Assembly (NCBI RefSeq): GCF_003966735.1
Contig: NZ_AP017378.1
Span: 2,748,905 to 2,812,904, forward strand
Source: Desulfovibrio ferrophilus
Lineage (GTDB): Bacteria; Desulfobacterota; Desulfovibrionia; Desulfovibrionales; Desulfovibrionaceae
Length of the DNA stretch: 64,000 bases
Reading direction: 5' to 3'
Shown here: one piece after another, positions 56,487-64,000 of the stretch
How positions within the stretch are numbered: the first letter of the stretch is position 1
Layout of the letters: every line of letters starts with the position of its first letter
Program-made: the position numbers and the translations under genes
Notes under the pieces: model-generated
What the model saw: the letters and a program-made list of their open reading frames with translations, nothing else
What the model was told of the DNA's origin: nothing
Database searches by the model: none

Positions 56487-57943
56487 TACCTTTCCACAGG
56501 CAAGCGGAGCTTTTTGCGAGCTTCGTCAACCGGAGCCTGCCCTCCATCCTTGCCCAGCATCCTCAGGGAGAAAAAATCGGCGTGGTCATTACCCGCTGGA
56601 GTTGCAATACCGTTCCCTGGTTCAATCTCGCCCTGGCCCTGATGCTACGCGCCGCCGGGACCGATGTCGTTCTGATCTATGACGACATGACAGAAAACAT
56701 TATCCCGGGCGATCACCATCACGAAAGCGCCCTGCTCAACGCCATCCTCACCCAACTGTCATTCATGCCTCTGGTCCACCTGTCCGAGATGTCCAATGTT
56801 GAGGCAAGCCAGAGCGACCTGGATTTTTTGCAGGACAACGCCAAACTCAATGCCTTCTACATCAACCGCACAACGGTCCCCACGGCAAAAGTTCTGGAGA
56901 CTCAGGCTCGTATTTTCCAAGATTTTCTCGAGGTCATGCCCAAAATCAAAGGTGTCTTCAATACCGTTCCCATGCAGGCAGTAGTCATTCCCGGTGGCCT
57001 GGCAGGTCACTCCGGCCTCTTTATCAGGGCAGGCAAATCCTGTGGAGTCCGCACCAGCACCTACGATTCAGGGCCAAACGAATTCCTCATGGGCGCAAAT
57101 GATGTTGCCGGATATCTCAGGGATATTCCGAGTTTGGTCAAAGCTGTTGACGATTTCCCACGATTTGAAAAGGCCTTGAAACTGTCCGAGCAGGAATTCA
57201 GCAACAGACTCGCCCGCAAGGATGACCGCCAGTTCCAACCCGTAACATTCGATGAGGATTCGACGGACAGACAATTCGATGCCCTCATACCGCTTAACGT
57301 GGAATGCGACACCGCCTCGCTTTTGCCCCGCTCGGACTTTTCCGGACTCTGGGATTGGCTAAACAATACCATCGAATTCATTCTCAAAGAAGGCGGCAAG
57401 GTCGCCGTACGTGAGCACCCGAGCATCTACAACCACAGCGGCCTTCTGAGTGAAAAACTCGTTGAGCAATTCTCCGGAAATCCGCGTTTCCATTTCTTCA
57501 GGCGAACCGATCCGGTCAATACCTACCGTCTGGTGGCCGACTCAAAATTCGTGCTGCCATACGCCTCTACAGTGGGCGTCGAAACAGCAATGATGGGCAA
57601 GACCACACTGGTCGAAAGCCCCGTCTACTACTCGGAGTTGGCCTTTGTTACCAAAGCCCGGTCTGCTGATGACTATTTCCGGCTGATCAGAGAATTCCGA
57701 CAATCCGCACCTCCCACCAACGCGGACCAGCAACGAGAGGCCAAGATTTGCTTCTACTACCTGTACTACTGCAATTATCTAAGAACTAAATTCACCCCTA
57801 TACCCGAGAATTTCGAGGAGTGGATCAACTCCTCCATCGACGCGCTTGCCTCGCAGGATGAGCTGCAGATGATCATCAAGGCATATCGGGAAGGGATTCC
57901 CCTGGCCAAGCTGAACTCCAAACGACAATTCAATCTGGACTAA
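56483..57943 (+). CDS. Capsule-synthesis-like protein, possible transferase
   Basis: 486 aa, no confident family. A GT-B-like layout: N-terminal 'IGVVITRWSCNTVPWFNLAL' and later 'VAVREHPSIYNHSGLLSEKL', 'FFRRTDPVNTYRLVADSKFV' and 'YASTVGVETAMMGKTTLVES', which recall the donor half of KpsC/KpsS-type capsule transferases (Arg-Glu-His-Pro and the Ser/Thr-Val-Gly-Glu helix). No signal peptide. Coupled to the preceding cytidylyltransferase by 4-base overlap, so it may transfer the CMP-activated sugar. Confidence 0.75.
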   Translation: MIPFHRQAELFASFVNRSLPSILAQHPQGEKIGVVITRWSCNTVPWFNLALALMLRAAGTDVVLIYDDMTENIIPGDHHHESALLNAILTQLSFMPLVHLSEMSNVEASQSDLDFLQDNAKLNAFYINRTTVPTAKVLETQARIFQDFLEVMPKIKGVFNTVPMQAVVIPGGLAGHSGLFIRAGKSCGVRTSTYDSGPNEFLMGANDVAGYLRDIPSLVKAVDDFPRFEKALKLSEQEFSNRLARKDDRQFQPVTFDEDSTDRQFDALIPLNVECDTASLLPRSDFSGLWDWLNNTIEFILKEGGKVAVREHPSIYNHSGLLSEKLVEQFSGNPRFHFFRRTDPVNTYRLVADSKFVLPYASTVGVETAMMGKTTLVESPVYYSELAFVTKARSADDYFRLIREFRQSAPPTNADQQREAKICFYYLYYCNYLRTKFTPIPENFEEWINSSIDALASQDELQMIIKAYREGIPLAKLNSKRQFNLD

Positions 57944-57945
57944 CC

Positions 57946-58971
57946 ATGAGATCCGATATGCCATCAAAATCCACGGGCGGAGCACCAAAGCCGGCAGACG
58001 GGCTACTCCCTCATTTTTTTCTGACCGGTCCACGACATAGCGGCACTACATTGGTCTCGTCGATCCTGTGTGAGGATCCAAAGCTGTTCACCATCGTGGA
58101 CAGCCTCGTTCATCCGCTGTTTCTCCGCCTCAATGAAAAAATGCGCAGGCTCAAGGACAATCGGTTTGCAGAAATCCACACCGTTTCCTCCTTCACCGAG
58201 CCCGTCAGCCTGGATCAGGCCAAATGGTACCTTTCCATCCTCACCGATGCTTATTTTTCGGTGGGTACCAATGAAACCCTCATCAAAAATATGAGCCGCT
58301 ATTCCATTTATGGAAATATGCTCGATTTTGAAGCCATTCTTCAGGCTGCCCGTCAAGGTACGAATTGGAAGGAATTTTTTGGCATCATTCTGAACCAGTT
58401 GATTCCAGAGGAAAAAAACAGAAACAAGCTTGAAATGGTTGGGGAAAAAATGCCAGCCAACATCAAACACCTCAATCTGCTCAGCCGCGAGTATCCAGAC
58501 AGAAAATTCATCGTTCTCGTCCGTCATCCCCTGGATAATGTCGCCTCGATCTATGCCAGACTCCTGCACGCTCAAAAAACCCTTCCCAAAGAGCGCGAAA
58601 ACAACCGAATTTCTGCCGTCCTGATTGAGAGCCTTGAAACCTATCTTGAATATGCCAACAAGCTTCTTGATCCGTTGCTCAAATCTGACCAATTCCTGAT
58701 TCTTCGATTCGAGGATTTTCTGGATGCCCCGGACCAGTACATCCAATGCATCCATCACTTCCTCGGGCTTTCCTCTCCGCAAAGGTTCAAGGGCCAATTC
58801 AATCCCTTTCTAATGGAGGAATTCGTCGGGCACAGCATTGATAAGGACAGGAGCACCAGCAAACGGAAATTCTTCACAGAGGCGGAGACACAAATTGTCG
58901 TCCCCAACATCAAACACATTGCCAGATTCTATTCGAGAATATCAACTCGGCCAGCAATGAAGACGGCATAA
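57946..58971 (+). CDS. Sulfotransferase
   Basis: 341 aa. PAPS loop 'FLTGPRHSGTTLVSSIL' and 3'-phosphate motif 'FIVLVRHPLDNVASIYARLL' are both clear and canonical. Two candidate starts (57946 and 57958). Begins two bases after the preceding stop. Third sulfotransferase-like gene in the plus arm. Confidence 0.9.
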   Translation: MRSDMPSKSTGGAPKPADGLLPHFFLTGPRHSGTTLVSSILCEDPKLFTIVDSLVHPLFLRLNEKMRRLKDNRFAEIHTVSSFTEPVSLDQAKWYLSILTDAYFSVGTNETLIKNMSRYSIYGNMLDFEAILQAARQGTNWKEFFGIILNQLIPEEKNRNKLEMVGEKMPANIKHLNLLSREYPDRKFIVLVRHPLDNVASIYARLLHAQKTLPKERENNRISAVLIESLETYLEYANKLLDPLLKSDQFLILRFEDFLDAPDQYIQCIHHFLGLSSPQRFKGQFNPFLMEEFVGHSIDKDRSTSKRKFFTEAETQIVVPNIKHIARFYSRISTRPAMKTA

Positions 58972-58987
58972 GGAAGGGGGATCAGAA

Positions 58988-59668
58988 ATGTGGGATGCTG
59001 GTTGGGAAAAATTATTCCAATCTCGAGACTGGGGCAAATACCCGGACATTGAGGTCGTAAGATTCGTCGCCAGAAACTATTTCTCGGCTGACTGCAGATC
59101 TGCAGTCAATATTCTCGAGATAGGGTGTGGGACAGGCGCCAACCTCTGGTTTATCGCCCGCGAGGGATTCACAACCCATGGCCGAGACGGAAGCTCATCG
59201 GCCATCAACAAGTTACGCCATCGCCTGGAGGGGCAAAGCCTTGATGCCAAACTGACTGTGGGCGATGTGAACTCACTGCCCTATCCTGATGCCTCAATGG
59301 ACGCCGTTATCGACTGTGAATGCCTTTATGCGAATAGCATGGAGGACTCCAAGGCCATTGTCGCTGAAATCACTCGCGTTCTGAAACCTAGCGGAAAGCT
59401 ATTTTCCATGACTTTCGGCACCGATACGCACGGCAACGGCATGGGAGAATCCATCCCGGGCGAACCCAACACCTACTCCAGCCTCAGCGCAGGAGCCATT
59501 CGCAATGACTGCGGCGTTGTGCGCTTTTCTTCCAGGGGAGACCTTGATAGCCTTTATGGTTCCCAGCTCACCATACAAAGCGTCGATTATGTCATACGCA
59601 GCGTCAATGGTGGGCCGGAAGTCATCCAGGAATGGGTTGTCGTCGCCCAGAAACCCTTTGGAGCCTGA
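58988..59668 (+). CDS. SAM-dependent methyltransferase
   Basis: 226 aa. SAM block 'VNILEIGCGTGANLWFIARE', followed by 'VGDVNSLPYPDASMDAVIDC' and 'EITRVLKPSGKLFSMTF' (type 11 methyltransferase). GGAAGGGGG lies upstream of the ATG. Sits between a sulfotransferase and the third cytidylyltransferase gene. Confidence 0.92.
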   Translation: MWDAGWEKLFQSRDWGKYPDIEVVRFVARNYFSADCRSAVNILEIGCGTGANLWFIAREGFTTHGRDGSSSAINKLRHRLEGQSLDAKLTVGDVNSLPYPDASMDAVIDCECLYANSMEDSKAIVAEITRVLKPSGKLFSMTFGTDTHGNGMGESIPGEPNTYSSLSAGAIRNDCGVVRFSSRGDLDSLYGSQLTIQSVDYVIRSVNGGPEVIQEWVVVAQKPFGA

Positions 59669-59671
59669 TCC

Positions 59672-60379
59672 ATGTCCCACTCCGCCCAACGGAAAATTCT
59701 TGCCATTATCCCCGCGAGGAAGGGTTCCAAAGGACTGCCTGGAAAAAACATCATAAATTTCGAGGGTAAACCCCTCATTGCCTGGGCCATAGAGTCGGCT
59801 CTGGAGTCCGGCGTAGTGGATAAAATCATCTGCTCCACCGACGGAAACGACATCCGTGACATCGCTCTCCAGCACGGGGCCGAGGTGCCATTCCTGCGCC
59901 CTGACAATCTGGCCACCTGCGAGGCCAACGTTCTCGGCGCCGTCCAGTACACCTTGGCGGAGCTAGACAAATCGGGATACAGGCCGGATATCACCGTTCT
60001 TCTCCAGCCCACATCGCCATTGAGAACGGGCACCCACGTTCGAGAAGCCCTGAACCTACTGCACGATGAAGAATGCGACTCCGTGATTTCGCTCTGTGAA
60101 TCTTCCGACCCCCCATACTGGATGAGAACCATCGAAAACGACCGGGTGAAACCATTCATCGACCATGAAGGACAATACTACCAGCGCCAGAAACTACCGA
60201 AAACATACACGGTCAACGGTGCCATTTATGCCTCGTTTACATCTGTCATCACGCAGGGCGCCCTGATTGGCGAAAACACGCGCCCCTACCTGATGACACA
60301 GGAAGACTCCATTGATATTGACACGGAGTTGGATTTGCGTCTTGCCCGGTGCATTGCCCAAGCAAAGAAGGGTAAATAG
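59672..60379 (+). CDS. NeuA-type CMP-sugar cytidylyltransferase, copy 3
   Basis: 235 aa. 'AIIPARKGSKGLPGKNIINF' (Lys in place of the first Gly of GGS), 'IICSTDGNDIRDIA', 'VLLQPTSPLRTGTHVREAL' and 'SIDIDTELDLRLARCI' place it in the acylneuraminate cytidylyltransferase family. GGAG eight bases before the ATG. Grouped with the NeuC- and NeuB-type genes two and three positions downstream, so it is the best candidate for the final step of that nonulosonic acid. Confidence 0.92.
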   Translation: MSHSAQRKILAIIPARKGSKGLPGKNIINFEGKPLIAWAIESALESGVVDKIICSTDGNDIRDIALQHGAEVPFLRPDNLATCEANVLGAVQYTLAELDKSGYRPDITVLLQPTSPLRTGTHVREALNLLHDEECDSVISLCESSDPPYWMRTIENDRVKPFIDHEGQYYQRQKLPKTYTVNGAIYASFTSVITQGALIGENTRPYLMTQEDSIDIDTELDLRLARCIAQAKKGK

Positions 60380-60383
60380 AGCC

Positions 60384-61781
60384 ATGTCGCACAACGAACA
60401 TCTACCCACCACAGAAGCGCCAAACCCATTGAACACGCCACTCTTTACGGAGCGTGTTGAATTTCTCAAATCTTCTCAATGGTGGAACAAGGAACAACTT
60501 GATCAGTTCCAGTTGAAACAGCTTCAGCACCAGCTGTGGTTCGTTAGCAGTCATGTCCCTCACTACCGGGAGCTATTCCGATCGCTGGGCTTCTCCTGGC
60601 AGGACGCGGATAGCCTTTCCGTCCTCAAGCAACTGCCGTTGCTCACCAAACAGGAAATGCAGGAGAACCCCAAGCGCTTCATCCCTGACTACATGAAGGC
60701 GGACCGCCTCTATCATCGATCCACTGGCGGCAGCACCGGCATGCCTTTGACCATTTTCATGGACCTTGACCACCTGTCACGGGACAAGGCCAATACACAG
60801 TACTACATGAGCACAATGGATCTGGATATTTTCCACTTCAGATCCATCCGCCTCTATGGCGACCGTGTGCCAGAAGAGCAATTGAGCAAGGGACACTTTT
60901 GGCATCAGGCCAATGATCGAATGCTTACCATGTCCTGCTATCACTTCTCCAAGGAGACAAGCCCGCTTTTTGTCGATAAGATCAATGCCTACAGCCCAGA
61001 TTACATTCACACCCGCCCATCGGCAATCCTGCCTCTTGCATCCTACATCCTTGAGCTTGGCCTGACTGTTTCCGCCAAGCTGGTCAGCATTTTTGCCGAC
61101 GGTGAGTACCTGACCCTAGGCCAGCGCAAAGTGATCGAATCGGCATTCAAGACCAGACTCTATAACGTCTATGGTCATACAGAGGGATGCGTCTTTGGCC
61201 ATGCCTGCAAGGACTCGGACAACCTCCACTTCCCTCCACAAGTTGGCATTCTCGAGCTGATTGACGATGAGGGACACACGGTTTCGCGAGAAGGCGGACG
61301 CGGAGAGATGGTCACCACGGGCTTCAACAACAAAATGTTCCCCATGGTCAGGTACCGCACAGGTGATATCGGTGTGCTCACGAACAAGCAATGCACCTGC
61401 GGGCGCCACTACCCCATGTTGAAAGCCGTGGAGGGACGTTTTCAGGATTATGTCGTGGACAAACACGAGCGTCTTGTCCCTTTGGCTCCAGCAGTTTTCA
61501 ACTATAACGACTTCGATTGGCGGGGCATCGCCGAATTTCAAGTCCACCAGACCAGGGCGGGACATCTGGTGTTCAAGGTTCACCGGGATCAAGACTGTGC
61601 CGAAAGCGTCGAAGCCATGACTCAACGCCTCAAAACCGACCTTTTTCCTATTTTTGGAAAAACTTTCGAGATGGACGTCACCTATGTGGACGGCATCTCC
61701 CGCTCAGCCATTGGCAAACTTCGTTATCTGGAGCAGAATTTGGATATCCAAAAATTTTCTCGCACTTTCAGCGGAGTATAA
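60384..61781 (+). CDS. PaaK/CapK-like AMP-forming ligase-family protein
   Basis: 465 aa. 'YHRSTGGSTGMPLTIF' is the nucleotide-binding loop of the phenylacetate-CoA ligase/CapK group; 'LYNVYGHTEG' follows as the adenylation Glu region and 'CTCGRHYPML' as a zinc-type knuckle. CapK-like members occur in capsule loci with unproven roles, perhaps activating an acyl group for sugar N-acylation. Embedded between NeuA- and NeuC-type genes. Confidence 0.87.
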   Translation: MSHNEHLPTTEAPNPLNTPLFTERVEFLKSSQWWNKEQLDQFQLKQLQHQLWFVSSHVPHYRELFRSLGFSWQDADSLSVLKQLPLLTKQEMQENPKRFIPDYMKADRLYHRSTGGSTGMPLTIFMDLDHLSRDKANTQYYMSTMDLDIFHFRSIRLYGDRVPEEQLSKGHFWHQANDRMLTMSCYHFSKETSPLFVDKINAYSPDYIHTRPSAILPLASYILELGLTVSAKLVSIFADGEYLTLGQRKVIESAFKTRLYNVYGHTEGCVFGHACKDSDNLHFPPQVGILELIDDEGHTVSREGGRGEMVTTGFNNKMFPMVRYRTGDIGVLTNKQCTCGRHYPMLKAVEGRFQDYVVDKHERLVPLAPAVFNYNDFDWRGIAEFQVHQTRAGHLVFKVHRDQDCAESVEAMTQRLKTDLFPIFGKTFEMDVTYVDGISRSAIGKLRYLEQNLDIQKFSRTFSGV

Positions 61782-62948
61782 ATGGCCAGCAAAGTATGCG
61801 TCTTTACCGGTTCAAGGTCAGACTTCGACCGCCTGTACTGGATTTGTCTGGAAATCCAGAAGACAGAAGGCCTTGAGCTACAGCTCATTGCGGGAAACAT
61901 GCACCTCTCGCCCGAATATGGCCTGACCATCAATGCCATTCGTGAGACTGGCCTCCATGTTGATGCCGAAGTGGACATGCTTGTGTCCTCCGCCACATCG
62001 GTGGGGACGGCCAAAACTGTCGGGTTGGGAACCCTGTCCCTCGCAGAGACATTCAACCGGCTTCAGCCGGATATCATTCTTGTACTGGGCGACCGTTTCG
62101 AGCTGCTTTCCGTGGCTTCGGCCTGTACCTGCATGACGATTCCCATGGCTCATATCGGCGGTGGTCAGACAACCGAAGGCGCCATGGATGAACAAATCCG
62201 ACACATGGTCACCAAAGCCTCGCATCTGCATTTTGTCGCCAACGAAATGTTTGGGCAACGCCTGAAAAACATGGGAGAAGAGGTTTGGAGAGTCTTCATC
62301 ACGGGCAGCCCATCCATTGACAGCCTCATGCGCACACCAAAGATAACGACAGAGGATCTGAGCAAAGAACTGGGGTTGGATCTTGCGCGTCCCACGGCGC
62401 TCGTAGCCTATCATCCCGCCACGCTCGACCCACTCAATCTAGAGGCGCATACGAACCAATTTATCGAAGCCCTCAGCCAATTCGAGGGGCAACTCGTCCT
62501 GACCTATCCCAACGGCGACCCGGGGAGCGAATACATCATCAAATCTTTCCAGAAACTGGACGCAGCCCATGGAGACAGAAGTGTTCTCATCCCCACACTG
62601 GGCATAACCCGCTTCGTCAGTGCCCTGCTCCATGTAGACTTCATGATCGGCAATTCCTCAAGCGCCCTGATTGAGGCGCCAACGTTCAATCTGCCCGCAG
62701 TCAATGTCGGAGACCGACAAAAAGGCAGACTGGCCTCTTCCAATGTCATTTCTTGCGCACAGGACAGCGCCTCAATCCTCCGGGCCATGCAAGAAGCCAT
62801 GGCTCTCGGAAAATCACCCTGCGGCAAACCCTATGGAGACGGCAAAGCATCCCCGTCAATTGTCTCCGCGCTGAAATCGACACTTGAGAAACGAACAAGA
62901 CAACAGTTATTGACCAAAAAGTTCTCAATTCCCGGAGAAGATAAATAA
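61782..62948 (+). CDS. Hydrolysing nucleotide-HexNAc 2-epimerase (NeuC/LegG type)
   Basis: 388 aa. N-terminal 'VCVFTGSRSDFDRLYWICLE', then 'MHLSPEYGLTINAI', 'DIILVLGDRFELLSVA', 'MAHIGGGQTTEGAMDEQIRH' and C-terminal 'MIGNSSSALIEAPTFNLPAV' are family hallmarks. Cleaves the nucleotide and inverts C2 to give a free ManNAc-type sugar for the synthase. Directly abuts the PaaK-like stop and its own stop overlaps the NeuB-type ATG by one base. Confidence 0.95.
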   Translation: MASKVCVFTGSRSDFDRLYWICLEIQKTEGLELQLIAGNMHLSPEYGLTINAIRETGLHVDAEVDMLVSSATSVGTAKTVGLGTLSLAETFNRLQPDIILVLGDRFELLSVASACTCMTIPMAHIGGGQTTEGAMDEQIRHMVTKASHLHFVANEMFGQRLKNMGEEVWRVFITGSPSIDSLMRTPKITTEDLSKELGLDLARPTALVAYHPATLDPLNLEAHTNQFIEALSQFEGQLVLTYPNGDPGSEYIIKSFQKLDAAHGDRSVLIPTLGITRFVSALLHVDFMIGNSSSALIEAPTFNLPAVNVGDRQKGRLASSNVISCAQDSASILRAMQEAMALGKSPCGKPYGDGKASPSIVSALKSTLEKRTRQQLLTKKFSIPGEDK

Positions 62949-63973
62949 TGTTCGATTCAGATAAAGTTTTTGTCATAGCTGAAGCCGGCGTCAACCATGA
63001 TGGAGACCTCTCCAAAGCTCTTCAGCTTGTTGATGTCGCAGCAGATTCCGGGGCCGACGCCGTTAAATTCCAGACCTTCCTGCCTGGAGAATGCACTGGC
63101 AGGCACGCCTTCAAGACTGACTACATGAAGGCAGGCTGCCCTGAAGACGAATCCCGATACGAACTTTCCTGCCGCCTTGCCCTGCCCTTTGAGTCCTTCG
63201 TCACCCTGAAACAACGGTGCGAGGAGAAAGGCCTGCTCTTTCTCTCCACTCCAGACGGCAACAAAAGTCTTAATTTCCTGGTCGACAAACTCCACGTTCC
63301 AGCCATAAAAATCGCTTCCACGGAAGTCACGAATATCCCCTTCCTGCAGAGCATCGCGTCCCAAAAACTACCTATCATTTTCTCCACGGGGCTAAGCACC
63401 CTTGGCGAGGTGGAAGCCGGGCTCAGTGCCATGAGAGGAATGACCAAGGCCCCCATCGTGGTGCTTCACTGCACCACCGAGTACCCGGCCCCATTCGACG
63501 AAATAAATCTGCGAGCCATGCAGACCATGGCCAGAGCCTTCCAAGTCCCCGTCGGATTTTCGGATCATTCCATTGGCAGCGCTGCAGCCATTGCCGCCGT
63601 TGCCCTGGGAGCCAAGGTCATTGAGAAACATTTTACACTGAGTCGCGCAGGTGGCGGTCCGGATCATCAGGCTTCGATGGAGCCAGATGAGCTCAAAACC
63701 TACATCTCTTCCATCCGCTGCACCGAGCTCCTTCTTGGGAACGGCATCAAACAGCCTACAGCAGCCGAGGAACGCAACAGGCAAAGTGTCAGACGCAGTG
63801 TCGTGGCGGCCCATACAATCCCAAAAGGCCATTCCCTGACCAGAGAAATGCTGACCTGCAAGCGACCAGGCACAGGTATTTCCCCAGCCCACATCGATAC
63901 ACTTGTTGGATTCACTCTCAATCGCGAGCTGCAACCCGACGAAGTTCTCACTTGGGAGGATATTCGCAAGTGA
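62948..63973 (+). CDS. Nonulosonic acid synthase (NeuB/LegI type)
   Basis: 341 aa. Condenses the free hexosamine with phosphoenolpyruvate. All family landmarks are present: 'IAEAGVNHDGD', 'AVKFQTFLPGE', 'LSTPDGNKSLNFL', 'IFSTGLSTLGEV', 'LHCTTEYPAPF', 'GFSDHSIGS' and 'VIEKHFTLSRAGGGPDHQAS'. A C-terminal SAF (antifreeze-like) domain follows from about residue 285. The legionaminic type is inferred from the PtmE-like and PseA-like genes; sialic acid cannot be excluded. Confidence 0.95.
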   Translation: MFDSDKVFVIAEAGVNHDGDLSKALQLVDVAADSGADAVKFQTFLPGECTGRHAFKTDYMKAGCPEDESRYELSCRLALPFESFVTLKQRCEEKGLLFLSTPDGNKSLNFLVDKLHVPAIKIASTEVTNIPFLQSIASQKLPIIFSTGLSTLGEVEAGLSAMRGMTKAPIVVLHCTTEYPAPFDEINLRAMQTMARAFQVPVGFSDHSIGSAAAIAAVALGAKVIEKHFTLSRAGGGPDHQASMEPDELKTYISSIRCTELLLGNGIKQPTAAEERNRQSVRRSVVAAHTIPKGHSLTREMLTCKRPGTGISPAHIDTLVGFTLNRELQPDEVLTWEDIRK

Positions 63974-64000
63974 GTGAAGCGGGAGTCCTGGTACCCACAC
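63970..64000 (+). CDS. Possible start of the next gene (cut by window)
   Basis: A GTG at 63970 overlaps the synthase stop (GTGA) and opens 'SEAGVLVPT' to the edge. Too short to identify; proposed only because this coupling style is used throughout the operon. Confidence 0.35.
   Translation, partial: MSEAGVLVPT

Overview
The window reads as a chromosomal segment of a Gram-negative sulfate-reducer-like deltaproteobacterium (Desulfovibrionales-type; inferred). The clues are a selenocysteine peroxiredoxin, a hemerythrin-domain sensor, a SEC-C methionine aminopeptidase, outer-membrane export proteins and a moderately GC-rich coding style. No species can be named from the sequence alone.

Layout. 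(1) 1-2380, minus strand: the end of an exopolysaccharide export operon (Wza-like export protein, SH3/beta-barrel outer membrane protein, Wzz-like chain-length protein running off the edge). (2) 2.8-22 kb: a mixed, mostly single-gene region. It holds map, a Sel1-repeat lipoprotein, an arylamine N-acetyltransferase, a GNAT-nitrilase fusion, and an AT-rich island with an orphan colicin-immunity-like gene between REP-like repeats beside tRNA-Glu. It continues with an 871-aa MBL/cNMP/cNMP/hemerythrin fusion, a TetR-UbiB-Cys-rich membrane protein operon, a histidine kinase remnant, a sulfotransferase, tRNA-Lys, serS, glf, a selenocysteine peroxiredoxin (in-frame TGA plus SECIS-like hairpin) and a DJ-1/PfpI protein. 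(3) 22-64 kb: a large surface-glycan locus built from two divergent arms. The minus arm (27506 to 22152) carries three related GT2 glycosyltransferases and a frameshifted TylF-type methyltransferase. The plus arm (27658 to beyond 64000) is almost gap-free.

How the glycan locus works together (inference from families). manC and gmd make GDP-mannose and GDP-4-keto-6-deoxymannose. A CBS-domain nucleotidyltransferase, a hydrolysing 2-epimerase (NeuC/LegG type), two NeuB-family synthases and three CMP-sugar synthetases point to nonulosonic acids of the legionaminic/sialic type. A PseA/WbpG-type amidotransferase with dedicated HisF- and HisH-like partners suggests an acetamidino substituent. A formyltransferase, a deacetylase, an O-acetyltransferase, several methyltransferases, three sulfotransferase-like proteins (a fourth lies outside the locus) and a PaaK-like ligase would add further decoration. 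Glycosyltransferases of GT2 and GT4 type, including a very large multidomain one broken by a single frameshift, would assemble the chain. The early LegB/LegC-type dehydratase and aminotransferase are not in the window. Whether the target is flagellin, capsule or O-antigen cannot be told.

Most noteworthy: the Sec peroxiredoxin, which standard gene calling would split; the -1 frame change in the multidomain glycosyltransferase, which sits exactly on a slippery-type heptamer; the frame break at a nine-base G/C tract in the methyltransferase; the divergent NeuB-like protein; and the four-domain MBL-hemerythrin protein.
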